Part shown: positions 1-8,176 of the stretch, piece by piece
Position numbering within the stretch: position 1 is the stretch's first letter
Layout: each line of letters starts with the position of its first letter
Source: UBA7359 sp038142205
GTDB lineage: Bacteria; Pseudomonadota; Gammaproteobacteria; Eutrophobiales; Eutrophobiaceae
Direction of reading: 5' to 3'
Assembly: GCA_038142205.1 (NCBI GenBank)
Contig: JAYQJO010000001.1
Location: 682,001-746,000, forward strand
Length of the DNA: 64,000 nt
The notes under the pieces: generated by a model
What the model saw: the letters and a program-made list of their open reading frames with translations, nothing else
Database searches by the model: none
What the model was told of the DNA's origin: nothing
Made by a program: the position numbers and the translations under genes

Positions 1-1
1 T

Positions 2-1261
2 AACTTTAGCAAAAAAGGTCCTGCTCCATTTAATTTCATAGATGGAAAAATCGTTTTTGAGAATGATACGCTTAAAACCACGTGGACTGCGCCGATCAAT
101 ACGACGAATGAAGTTATGACGTGTAAATTAACGGTTATTGCTTCAAACAACGACGGCAATGCGTTTGCTCAATCTGTATTTGTCACTGTCTTACCTACTA
201 AACAAGTCGCTGATACCAATTTGGTCGATGACAAACTGACACCCAAACCTAAGAAGGAATTTAAGTTAGTCGAGAACAGCAGGAAATTCTTGTTATATGA
301 TTCGCGTTTAATTAATGGCATCAGCTTAACTCAAGAAACAAGCTTTACTGATGCAGTTAATGCCGCTATTAATTGTCCTGCCAATAAACCGATACTTTGT
401 TCGGATATGACATGTGCGGTATCAGACGATGCGTGTACGACAACAACAACTACGACCACAACAGCCGCTGCGCCACCTGAAATCTGCGGTAACCTTGTTG
501 ATGATGATGGAGATACTCTTATCGACTTTGCCGACCCTGATTGTACTACTGCGGAAAACGCTGGTGCAGGAAACTGTGGTGATTTTTTTGATAATGATAA
601 TGATGGCTTAACAGATTTTGCCGACGCTGGTTGTACTACTGCGGAAAACGCTGGTGCAGGAAACTGTGGTGATTTTTTTGATAATGATAATGATGGCTTA
701 ACAGATTTTCTCGACCCTGATTGTGTTGAAACAATATGTAATGACTTTACTGATAATGACAGTGATGGCGCTATAGATTTTGCTGACCCTGATTGTACTA
801 CTGCGGAAAACACTGGCGCAGGAAATTGTGCTGACGGATTTGATAATGATAATGATGGCTTAACAGATGGGGCTGACCCAGATTGCGCACCAGCGTCATC
901 GGCATTAACACTGGTTCCGCCTTTACTTAACGATACTTCGTTTGCAAATACAATTGTGATTGTCGTCAATGGAGCAAATCTTAGTACGGTAATAGATGCT
1001 GACGCAGACTCGGTGGCGAACTCGCTATTTCATGTACAGTTTACTGGTCCAGGAAGTGCTCTTGCGGTTCCTGCCACAGGTACCACTGTTGATAACACGA
1101 ATATGTTGATGGACGGACCAAACATTGGACTCGGTTTTACAAGAGGCGGTATTACTTATGAAATCAATCTCGGTTTGACCATTACTTTTGACGATGACAT
1201 TACCACCGATGCCTTGAGCGGTAGAAATTGTGGGGCAGGAGGGACAGCACCATGTCCATGA
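2..1261 (+). CDS. Secreted protein with calcium-binding-type Asp/Asn repeats (5' partial)
   Basis: The reading frame is open to the left edge, so the true start lies upstream; the ATG at 116 is internal. The first ~65 visible residues look like the end of a PKD/Ig-like beta-sandwich (a TWTAP segment, then a TLTVxASN-like strand pattern). A run of Thr codons (about 437-466) forms a linker. It leads into four to five Cys-flanked repeats with DNDNDGLTD-type loops, resembling thrombospondin type 3/MopE-like calcium-binding repeats. The C-terminal ~120 residues match nothing I recognise. Cys residues bracket each repeat, suggesting disulfides in an extracytoplasmic protein. The stop overlaps the start of the next gene, so these genes are probably co-transcribed. 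Function unknown; a surface or adhesive role is inference. Confidence 0.75.
   Translation, partial: NFSKKGPAPFNFIDGKIVFENDTLKTTWTAPINTTNEVMTCKLTVIASNNDGNAFAQSVFVTVLPTKQVADTNLVDDKLTPKPKKEFKLVENSRKFLLYDSRLINGISLTQETSFTDAVNAAINCPANKPILCSDMTCAVSDDACTTTTTTTTTAAAPPEICGNLVDDDGDTLIDFADPDCTTAENAGAGNCGDFFDNDNDGLTDFADAGCTTAENAGAGNCGDFFDNDNDGLTDFLDPDCVETICNDFTDNDSDGAIDFADPDCTTAENTGAGNCADGFDNDNDGLTDGADPDCAPASSALTLVPPLLNDTSFANTIVIVVNGANLSTVIDADADSVANSLFHVQFTGPGSALAVPATGTTVDNTNMLMDGPNIGLGFTRGGITYEINLGLTITFDDDITTDALSGRNCGAGGTAPCP
541..860 (+). repeat. Tandem ~90-nt coding repeats (DxDxDG loops)
   Basis: Two nearly identical 90-nt units start at 541 and 631. A diverged unit starts near 721 and a further near-copy at 793, giving a 72-nt step. 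Each encodes a Cys-bounded segment with a DNDNDG loop. The near-identity of the DNA points to recent duplication, and copy number may vary between strains. Confidence 0.8.
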
Positions 1262-1821
1262 TGAAAATAATTACATTCAAAGCATCAATAGCGGCTCTTC
1301 TGCTCATGTTTACTTTAGGCAGTATTCATACTGATGTTGAAGCGCGTGATTTTCGTTCTATCCGCTATGTCGAGTCACCTAAACTCAAAGACATGATAAA
1401 CAAAGCCCAATTTAAAGATGGTGGTTTATCGCCAGAAGCAGAGGGGCTTAATTTAAAACCGATTCCGCAAGAAGCGGTACGGCAAGCCGTGCGTGATTTT
1501 TTTGCGGCATGGAACAATGGTCCTGGTTCGTTGGCTTCACATCTTGATCCGGAGTTTGTGAATGCCGCTCGCTTAATTGATTCAATTAATGATGTTGTAC
1601 CCAGAGATGCCACCGTACGCGTGCTGGCGATCAGTTCGATAGTAACGCGACCCGACGAAATAGTTTGGTTATCAGAAGAAGATAAAACTAAGGGTTTTGA
1701 TAGGAAAACCAAAGTTTCTGTCGTTGTTACGACGCAACTTGAATTTACTAATACCAATGGATTACAAAAAATTAGGGGTAATAGTGAATATAACTTTAAC
1801 GTCACTGAGGAATACAGATAA
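1252..1821 (+). CDS. Hypothetical exported protein
   Basis: This 189-residue protein has a clear N-terminal signal peptide (hydrophobic ASIAALLLMFTLG core, cleavage near VEA, about residue 31). I chose the ATG at 1252 because AGGAGG lies at 1237-1242, 9 nt upstream; a TTG at 1228 would extend the frame but has poorer support. The mature part contains a KPIPQEAVRQAVRDFFAAWN segment reminiscent of NTF2/SnoaL-like folds, but the family is not recognised. It overlaps the upstream stop and sits 2 nt before the barrel gene, so it is probably a periplasmic partner of those two proteins. Confidence 0.75.
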   Translation: MSMMKIITFKASIAALLLMFTLGSIHTDVEARDFRSIRYVESPKLKDMINKAQFKDGGLSPEAEGLNLKPIPQEAVRQAVRDFFAAWNNGPGSLASHLDPEFVNAARLIDSINDVVPRDATVRVLAISSIVTRPDEIVWLSEEDKTKGFDRKTKVSVVVTTQLEFTNTNGLQKIRGNSEYNFNVTEEYR

Positions 1822-1823
1822 AC

Positions 1824-4028
1824 ATGGGGCGTAGATTAATTTCATTTAATCGTTTATCTATTTCGAGTGTGATGCTCTTTACGAGCATTAACATGATGTC
1901 GTCTGTTATGGCAGAGGATGCTGATGGCCTGTTATTAGATTGGAGTATTAGTGGCTACAACACATACCGTGTGGATAATTATGAAGACAGCGGCAATATT
2001 TCTTCTAGTCCTTATCCTAATCGTGGCTTTCAACAATTTGACGATTTTAGTATCCAACTCAGTCGTGAAGTCTCTGAGTATGAAAATATCGAAGCACAGA
2101 TTTCTGGAACGGTTGATGATTCGGAATACAGAACGTCTGAAGAAGGTTTGATTTTTGAACGCGGTTACATCAATTGGGAGAAAGGCGATGGGGCGATACC
2201 GTTTCGTGCCGAACTCGGCGATTTTTTTGGTAATCAAAGCTTGCGTACATTGCAACGTTCTTTAAAAGGTGTGCAAATAGATTTACAACCTGATTTCTTG
2301 TTTCCAACTCCGCATTCGATACAGTTGTTTAGTGGTGTGACGAATAGTACCTATCGTAGCTTGAGTGATAATAAAAATTTCTTTACGGGCGGATCTTGGC
2401 TTGTACCAGAGAACAAACTCGGTGCGTTTATATTAACTGCGGTTAATAACACGACGCAATCCACCTTAACGACACCGAGATTAAACCAAACTGTGTACAG
2501 CATGGCTTGGGCTAAAGAAGCGTCGTATTGGAATCAGAGTATAGAGCTTGAAGCAGAATATGGTTTTCTTTCCGGTGACGTATCCACTACCGAACTCAAT
2601 AAGCATGACAATGGTTTTTTTACGCAATTGAAAGGGAAGAGTGAAAATATTCCACTAACTTATCGGCTTCGACATGAACGCTATGGTGATGATTTCAGAC
2701 CAAACGGTTCTTCTATCACCTCTAATCAACGTGCCTCAGAAATTCATTTAGGCTGGCGTTTTACTACCGGGCTCAGTGCTAGAGCACGATTACAAACTTT
2801 CAGAACGAACTGGAGAACATCAAATTATACGGATAGAGATGTTGTTGGTTTAACATTTAGTGGGCCTTTAATACCCTCTATTGGGTTAACGGGTAGTTTA
2901 GGATCGTTTATATCCGATACTGAAACGGCGGATAAAACAACGAGTTCATTTTCGAACGCGACTAATGCCTCATTTTCGATGCCGATTGCTGATCATTGGG
3001 TAGCGCGTTTAGGTGGTGTGTTAACGCAAGTTGATAATCGTGTTGCGGGCACGGCAACAGTTAACCGCCAAATATCGTTAGGGCTGATTCATGATTTTAA
3101 TTTCCATGGTTTTACCGGTTCTATTTCACCGAGTTTGAATCTCAGAGACAGTATCAGTGCGGGTAGTACAATCCAATCCGACATTTCACCTTCAGTGTCA
3201 TTGAATGTACGAAAAGGTTCACACAGTTTAGCGTTTTCTCATAATGTCCAGATATTGGATACAAAGAGTTTGACGGGAACAGATACAGATACATTTCAAT
3301 CGGCATTGAATTATTCCTACACGAAAAACGCGCATCGTATACAAATTGAAGCGAATCATTTTGACCGCAATCCGACACCCGGCAGTGGCACCGATGCGTA
3401 TCGTATCGGCATAGGCTGGACCTATAATTTTGATAGGCCCGCTCGCGTGATACCAAGGCCCGATCAAAAGTCAGCAGCTGAAACACAAGCGCCTGTTGAG
3501 GCGGCTCCCATGGCCATTGATGCTCAGCCGGATATAATAGAATTGATTCCGGGTATGGATATGAAAGTTGTTAAAGCCAGATTGGAACAGTCAGGCATTA
3601 TCGAACCTCTCGTCAGAGGAGAATTGGAAATCTATGAAACGCCATTTATTGAGAGTATTGATCATCGTCAACGTTTAGGTTTGATTTCAGAAAATGGCTT
3701 TTTAGAAAAATCGGTACTTGTTATCGACTTTGATGATCTGGGTGATATAGATAGTGCTTCTCAGATATATGATGAAGTACGTAAAGTCTTATTTGATCGC
3801 TATGGTCCGCCAACGACAAATATTGAAGAAGGCGTTTTTTCAGATAACATAAGAAGCGAATTACGCTCTGGTACTTTTCAACGAATTCTCGAATGGCAAA
3901 CGACATCCAGTGTATTACGTTTTGGTATTCCTGACAGAACCGATGGTCAAGTTAGAATGGAAATCATCCATGCTACACGCTTTTCTTCTGGCGAGGATAA
4001 TTTCTGGAGTACCGAAGCGCTTAGATAG
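1824..4028 (+). CDS. Large exported beta-barrel-like protein with C-terminal globular domain
   Basis: This 734-residue protein has a signal peptide cleaved near SSVMA (about residue 30). Residues ~31-537 are rich in alternating aromatic/polar strands with Ser/Thr/Asn turns, as in an outer-membrane beta-barrel. A Pro/Ala-rich linker (~540-570) connects to a charged alpha/beta domain (~573-734) that probably lies in the periplasm. I do not recognise the family. It is the third gene of a tight cluster with the repeat protein and the small exported protein, so a role in surface display or secretion of the repeat protein is plausible but unproven. A TonB-independent porin is an alternative. Confidence 0.75.
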   Translation: MGRRLISFNRLSISSVMLFTSINMMSSVMAEDADGLLLDWSISGYNTYRVDNYEDSGNISSSPYPNRGFQQFDDFSIQLSREVSEYENIEAQISGTVDDSEYRTSEEGLIFERGYINWEKGDGAIPFRAELGDFFGNQSLRTLQRSLKGVQIDLQPDFLFPTPHSIQLFSGVTNSTYRSLSDNKNFFTGGSWLVPENKLGAFILTAVNNTTQSTLTTPRLNQTVYSMAWAKEASYWNQSIELEAEYGFLSGDVSTTELNKHDNGFFTQLKGKSENIPLTYRLRHERYGDDFRPNGSSITSNQRASEIHLGWRFTTGLSARARLQTFRTNWRTSNYTDRDVVGLTFSGPLIPSIGLTGSLGSFISDTETADKTTSSFSNATNASFSMPIADHWVARLGGVLTQVDNRVAGTATVNRQISLGLIHDFNFHGFTGSISPSLNLRDSISAGSTIQSDISPSVSLNVRKGSHSLAFSHNVQILDTKSLTGTDTDTFQSALNYSYTKNAHRIQIEANHFDRNPTPGSGTDAYRIGIGWTYNFDRPARVIPRPDQKSAAETQAPVEAAPMAIDAQPDIIELIPGMDMKVVKARLEQSGIIEPLVRGELEIYETPFIESIDHRQRLGLISENGFLEKSVLVIDFDDLGDIDSASQIYDEVRKVLFDRYGPPTTNIEEGVFSDNIRSELRSGTFQRILEWQTTSSVLRFGIPDRTDGQVRMEIIHATRFSSGEDNFWSTEALR

Positions 4029-4132
4029 TTATGTTTTTTTTACAGCTGAATAATATTAAAGTGACAGAATTATTATAAGTATTACAATAACCAGCACGAT
4101 GGAACATTGTTCACTTTAGCTGTCTAAAAAAT

Positions 4133-4405
4133 ATGGTACAAAAGAACATACTAAACCAAATAATGATTTTATTGATGGTGATTTTGCTATCAATTTCATT
4201 TTCAGCTATTTCTGAAGAAGACGAAAAGCGTAGTGTTAAGCCTATAGACGGTGAATTGGTCTTACCTGACGATTACAATAAAGCAGAAGATAAAAAATGT
4301 GTTACGGTCTGTGATCGTTGGGGGGAAGACTGTATACTCAATCCGAGTACGGGTAGTCGGAAATGTCGGCGAGTATGCAAATCATTTGCTGAACAATGTT
4401 TCTAA
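4133..4405 (+). CDS. Small exported Cys-rich protein
   Basis: This 90-residue protein has a hydrophobic signal segment (residues ~10-27) followed by a polar linker. The C-terminal ~35 residues carry six Cys in pairs (CVTVC, DC, KC, VC, QC), suggesting a disulfide-stabilised periplasmic peptide. No strong ribosome binding site is visible. The family is not recognised. The region from 4029 to 4132 upstream holds no other gene. Confidence 0.6.
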   Translation: MVQKNILNQIMILLMVILLSISFSAISEEDEKRSVKPIDGELVLPDDYNKAEDKKCVTVCDRWGEDCILNPSTGSRKCRRVCKSFAEQCF

Positions 4406-4526
4406 AAACGTTATTATCTAGCCCACCTGTTATATTCAGATTTACAATACAAACTAGCGACTAATAGAATTAACTTTCTTGTATGGATGTTTGTTGTATG
4501 GGATCAGTTTGTGCTTATTAAAAACA

Positions 4527-4544
4527 GAGAAACAGGTGTTTCTC
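4527..4544. other. Perfect hairpin just upstream of tRNA-Leu
   Basis: GAGAAACA and TGTTTCTC flank a two-base GG centre, giving a perfect 8-bp inverted repeat 12 nt before the tRNA. No T-tract follows on the plus strand. It could be a processing stem in the tRNA leader or a weak operator. Confidence 0.35.
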
Positions 4545-4556
4545 GAGCCAAAAAAA

Positions 4557-4641
<85 letters not shown>

Positions 4642-4730
4642 ATTAAGATATCTTTGCTATATTATTATGAAATAATAATGTTTATAGTTAAGGTATTGAA
4701 TTTATTTAATATTTGAGGTTTATGAGTAGG

Positions 4731-6047
4731 ATGCAAGTATCAGTAGAAAATACCAGTTCGCTTGGGCGTAAGATTAAAGTTGAACTACCACAAGATGAGA
4801 TCAGCACGGAAGTGAATAATCGTCTTCAAAATATGACCAAGACGACAAAGATTCAGGGCTTTCGGCCAGGAAAAGTACCTTTAAAAGTGATTCAAGGCCG
4901 TTATGGTGTTCAGGTGCGCAAAGAAGTCGTCGGAGCAATGGTAGAAAAGAGTCTTTATGAAGCCATCAGCCAAGAAAAGCTTAATATCGCCGGTCTACCA
5001 AAAATTGATGAATTGAGTGATGAACTTGGCAAAGATATAGCCTATACCGCAGTTTTTGAAATTTACCCTGAAGTGACTCTCAAGCCTATGGCCGATGTTA
5101 AGGTCGAGAAAATGACTTGTGATGTGTCTGATGATGATGTTGCGAAAATGATAGAAATGCTCCGTAAGCAACGTCGTGAGTTAAAGCCTGTCGAAAGAGC
5201 GGCGAAAGATGGCGATAGCATCAATATTGATTTTGAGGGGTTTATTGATGGTGAAGCTTTTGAGGGCGGTAAAGCCGAAGGTTATGACCTTGAGTTAGGA
5301 GCTAATAGTTTTATTGAAGGCTTTGAGGAAGGATTGATAGGAAAGTCAGCTGGAGATGACGTTACTTTGGATTTGAAATTTCCCGATGACTATGGAAATG
5401 AAACTTTAAAAGGAAAGCAGACCGAATTTAAGGTCAAAGTTAATCTGGTTAACGAGTCTGTCCTGCCTGAAATTAATGAAGCTTTTATGGAGCAGTTTGG
5501 CGTTAAAGATGGTAAGGAAGAAACATTGACTGCTGAAATCCGTCGTAATATGGAACGTGAAGTTGAGTTGGCGACGCGTCGACAATTGAAGGAAACGGTA
5601 TTTGAGTCTTTACGTGAAGAAAACGAGGTTGAATTACCGCAATCGTTGATTGAGAGTGAACAACATCGTATCAAGCATGAAATGGCAGAACGACTAAAAC
5701 AGCAAGGTATGGATGGCGGCGCGATTGGCGATGCAGATGTGTCTTTATTTGCTGATGAGGCTAAAAAGCGTGTTTCATTACAATTAATTGTGGGTGAAAT
5801 CATTAAACAAAATGAATTAAGTCCTGATCAGGAAAAAGTACGCCAGATGATCGAACAAGCAGCAGCTGGCTATGACGATCCTAATACTGTAATAAACTGG
5901 TATTACTCGGATAAAAAGAACCTGAAGGAAGTCGAATCGTTGGCTCTCGAAGAGAGTGTGATTGACTGGGTATTAGAGCATGCGACTGTTTCTGACAAGG
6001 CATACACGTTTGACGAAATTATGAATAAAGGGCAGACTGCTGCCTAA
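4731..6047 (+). CDS. tig: Trigger factor
   Basis: Ribosome-associated chaperone and peptidyl-prolyl isomerase that meets nascent chains at the exit tunnel. The 438-residue product is close to the usual ~430. It has the ribosome-docking signature GFRPGKVP near residue 45, a central FKBP-like domain (roughly 155-240) and a helical C-terminal chaperone domain. I chose the ATG at 4731 because the family begins MQVSVE; an ATG at 4722 would add three residues, and the GAGG at 4715 fits neither perfectly. It precedes clpP and clpX in the conserved tig-clpP-clpX order. Confidence 0.96.
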   Translation: MQVSVENTSSLGRKIKVELPQDEISTEVNNRLQNMTKTTKIQGFRPGKVPLKVIQGRYGVQVRKEVVGAMVEKSLYEAISQEKLNIAGLPKIDELSDELGKDIAYTAVFEIYPEVTLKPMADVKVEKMTCDVSDDDVAKMIEMLRKQRRELKPVERAAKDGDSINIDFEGFIDGEAFEGGKAEGYDLELGANSFIEGFEEGLIGKSAGDDVTLDLKFPDDYGNETLKGKQTEFKVKVNLVNESVLPEINEAFMEQFGVKDGKEETLTAEIRRNMEREVELATRRQLKETVFESLREENEVELPQSLIESEQHRIKHEMAERLKQQGMDGGAIGDADVSLFADEAKKRVSLQLIVGEIIKQNELSPDQEKVRQMIEQAAAGYDDPNTVINWYYSDKKNLKEVESLALEESVIDWVLEHATVSDKAYTFDEIMNKGQTAA

Positions 6048-6079
6048 AGTTATTACAGATTATACCGATATAAATTGCT

Positions 6080-6733
6080 ATGAATAATATTGAAACTCAA
6101 GCACTTAATTTAGTGCCAATGGTCGTTGAACAGACGTCCAGAGGTGAGCGCTCCTACGATATCTATTCGCGACTTCTTAAAGAACGTATTATTTTCTTGG
6201 TTGGCGCGGTTGATGATAATGTTGCTAATGTCATTGTTGCACAACTACTTTTCTTGGAATCAGAAAACCCTGACAAAGATATCCATTTTTATATTAACTC
6301 CCCTGGTGGTGTGGTAACAGCTGGTATGGCGATTTATGACACCATGCAGTTTATTAAGCCCCAAGTGAGTACGATGTGTCTTGGTCAAGCAGCTAGTATG
6401 GGATCATTACTATTAGCTGGAGGTGAAAAAGGTAAGCGTTATTGCCTACCTCATTCTCGTGTCATGATTCACCAGCCTTTAGGCGGTTTTCAGGGGCAAG
6501 CAACGGATATTGACATACACGCCAAAGAAATTTTGTTTATTCGTGAACGACTTAACCAAGTCCTAGCTCATCATACAGGACAATCGATTGAAACTATCGA
6601 AAAGGATACTGACCGTGATAACTTTATGAGCGCGGAAGCAGCAAAAGAATACGGACTGATTGATAGTGTTCTGAATGAAAGATCTGGTTTGCCAGAAGAA
6701 GATGTCAATGAGGCGGATAAAGAATCAGAGTAA
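6080..6733 (+). CDS. clpP: ATP-dependent Clp protease proteolytic subunit
   Basis: Serine protease that forms the double-heptamer chamber of ClpXP/ClpAP in the cytoplasm. The 217-residue sequence carries the catalytic triad Ser106 (GQAASMGS), His131 (VMIHQP) and Asp180 (DTDRDNF). The N-terminal LVPMVVEQTSRGERSYDIYS segment is typical of the propeptide and axial-loop region. It starts 32 nt after tig and 27 nt before clpX. Confidence 0.98.
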   Translation: MNNIETQALNLVPMVVEQTSRGERSYDIYSRLLKERIIFLVGAVDDNVANVIVAQLLFLESENPDKDIHFYINSPGGVVTAGMAIYDTMQFIKPQVSTMCLGQAASMGSLLLAGGEKGKRYCLPHSRVMIHQPLGGFQGQATDIDIHAKEILFIRERLNQVLAHHTGQSIETIEKDTDRDNFMSAEAAKEYGLIDSVLNERSGLPEEDVNEADKESE

Positions 6734-6760
6734 TTTATTTAATACTGTCAGGAGTAAATA

Positions 6761-8041
6761 ATGACTGATAATAAAGAGGGTAAAAACGGCGACGGTGATC
6801 GCCTACTATATTGTTCCTTCTGTGGTAAGAGTCAGCATGAAGTTAGAAAGTTGATTGCCGGCCCTTCTGTATTTATCTGTGATGAATGTGTCGAATTATG
6901 TAATGACATTATTCGCGAAGAAATTCAGGAGAAATCTGTTAGCGGTGTTGGTTCTTCATTACCTACACCACACGAAATTAACAAGATTTTGAATGAGTAT
7001 GTTATCGGTCAGGAAAGGGCAAAGAAAATTCTTTCTGTTGCTGTATACAATCACTATAAACGTCTTGAGCAAGGTGTTAAAAAGTCAGACGTTGAATTAT
7101 CGAAAAGCAATGTTCTGCTTATTGGACCTACTGGTAGTGGTAAAACCTTGTTGGCCGAAACAATGGCGCGATTACTGAATGTGCCCTTTACCATTGCTGA
7201 TGCAACGACATTAACCGAAGCAGGGTATGTCGGCGAAGATGTTGAAAACATCATCCAGAAACTATTACAGAAATGTGATTACGACGTTGATAAAGCGCAG
7301 ACTGGTATTGTCTATATTGATGAAATTGACAAGATTTCACGCAAATCAGATAACCCGTCAATTACTCGCGATGTTTCCGGTGAAGGTGTTCAACAGGCAT
7401 TATTAAAGCTGATTGAAGGAACCGTAGCTTCTGTTCCGCCTCAAGGTGGACGTAAGCACCCGCAACAGGAGTTTCTGCAGGTTAATACCGCTAATATCCT
7501 GTTTATCTGTGGTGGTGCTTTTGCGGGACTTGATAAAATTATCCGTGAACGCTCAGAAAAGGGCGGTATTGGCTTTTCTGCAGAAGTGAAAGGCAAGGAG
7601 GATAAGAAGAGCGTCAGCGAAGTTATTCATACGGTAGAACCGGAAGATCTAATCAAATACGGTTTAATTCCAGAATTCGTAGGTCGTTTACCTGTCGCGG
7701 CAACATTATCTGAACTTGACGAAGAACAGCTCTTGCAAATCTTACAAGAACCTAAAAATGCAATTACTAAGCAATATACGCGATTATTTGATATGGAAGG
7801 CTGTGAACTTGAGTTTCGTGAAGACTCCTTACGTGCTGTGGCCAGAAAATCGATGGAGCGTAAAACAGGTGCGCGTGGATTACGTTCAATAATGGAAAAT
7901 GTGCTATTAGATACAATGTATGATTTACCTTCTATGGATAATGTCGCCAAAGTCGTTATTGATGAAGGTGTAATTAATGGTGAATCAGAACCTTTGATGA
8001 TTTATGAAGGCTCTGATATGTCAAAAGCTGCATCTGAGTAA
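6761..8041 (+). CDS. clpX: ATP-dependent Clp protease ATP-binding subunit ClpX
   Basis: AAA+ unfoldase that feeds substrates to ClpP. The 426-residue protein has an N-terminal zinc-binding domain with Cys18, Cys21, Cys40 and Cys43, Walker A GPTGSGKT (123-130), pore loop GYVG (156-159), Walker B IVYIDEID (184-191), and the GARGLR sensor-2 region near the C terminus. Length matches the family. A CAGGAG ribosome binding site lies just upstream. Confidence 0.98.
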   Translation: MTDNKEGKNGDGDRLLYCSFCGKSQHEVRKLIAGPSVFICDECVELCNDIIREEIQEKSVSGVGSSLPTPHEINKILNEYVIGQERAKKILSVAVYNHYKRLEQGVKKSDVELSKSNVLLIGPTGSGKTLLAETMARLLNVPFTIADATTLTEAGYVGEDVENIIQKLLQKCDYDVDKAQTGIVYIDEIDKISRKSDNPSITRDVSGEGVQQALLKLIEGTVASVPPQGGRKHPQQEFLQVNTANILFICGGAFAGLDKIIRERSEKGGIGFSAEVKGKEDKKSVSEVIHTVEPEDLIKYGLIPEFVGRLPVAATLSELDEEQLLQILQEPKNAITKQYTRLFDMEGCELEFREDSLRAVARKSMERKTGARGLRSIMENVLLDTMYDLPSMDNVAKVVIDEGVINGESEPLMIYEGSDMSKAASE

Positions 8042-8067
8042 GGTTTTCTAATTTCCTGCCGAATATT

Positions 8068-8098
8068 TGCATGATTAGTGCATAACTCTAATCATGCA
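8068..8098. terminator. 11-bp perfect hairpin between clpX and lon
   Basis: TGCATGATTAG and CTAATCATGCA form an 11-bp stem with a 9-nt loop. There is no T-tract on either side, so intrinsic termination would be weak. It sits immediately upstream of the lon heat-shock-type promoter and may separate clpX and lon transcription or protect a 3' end. Confidence 0.45.
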
Positions 8099-8099
8099 T

Positions 8100-8127
8100 C
8101 TTGAAAAAGAGAAATAAGCCACCATAT
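8100..8127 (+). promoter_or_regulatory. Candidate sigma-32 (heat-shock) promoter of lon
   Basis: CTTGAAA (8100-8106), a 13-nt spacer and CACCATAT (8120-8127) match the RpoH consensus CTTGAAA / CCCCATNT with one mismatch. It lies 50 nt before the lon start. lon is a classical heat-shock gene in gammaproteobacteria. The assignment is by sequence match only. Confidence 0.6.
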
Positions 8128-8176
8128 CGTTTTAAGGTATACTTATTTAACTCGTAAAATTTACAAAAGGTTTTTT

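Noticed and set aside
541..890. CRISPR-like repeat array
   Set aside because: Repeats are in frame, coding and without unique spacers.
331..969. Long minus-strand ORF opposite the repeat gene
   Set aside because: It mirrors the repeats of the plus-strand gene, is Ser/Pro-rich, and has no ribosome binding site or recognisable domain.
1228..1251. Alternative TTG start for the small exported protein
   Set aside because: AGGAGG is placed for the ATG at 1252, and the extra residues are not part of the signal peptide.
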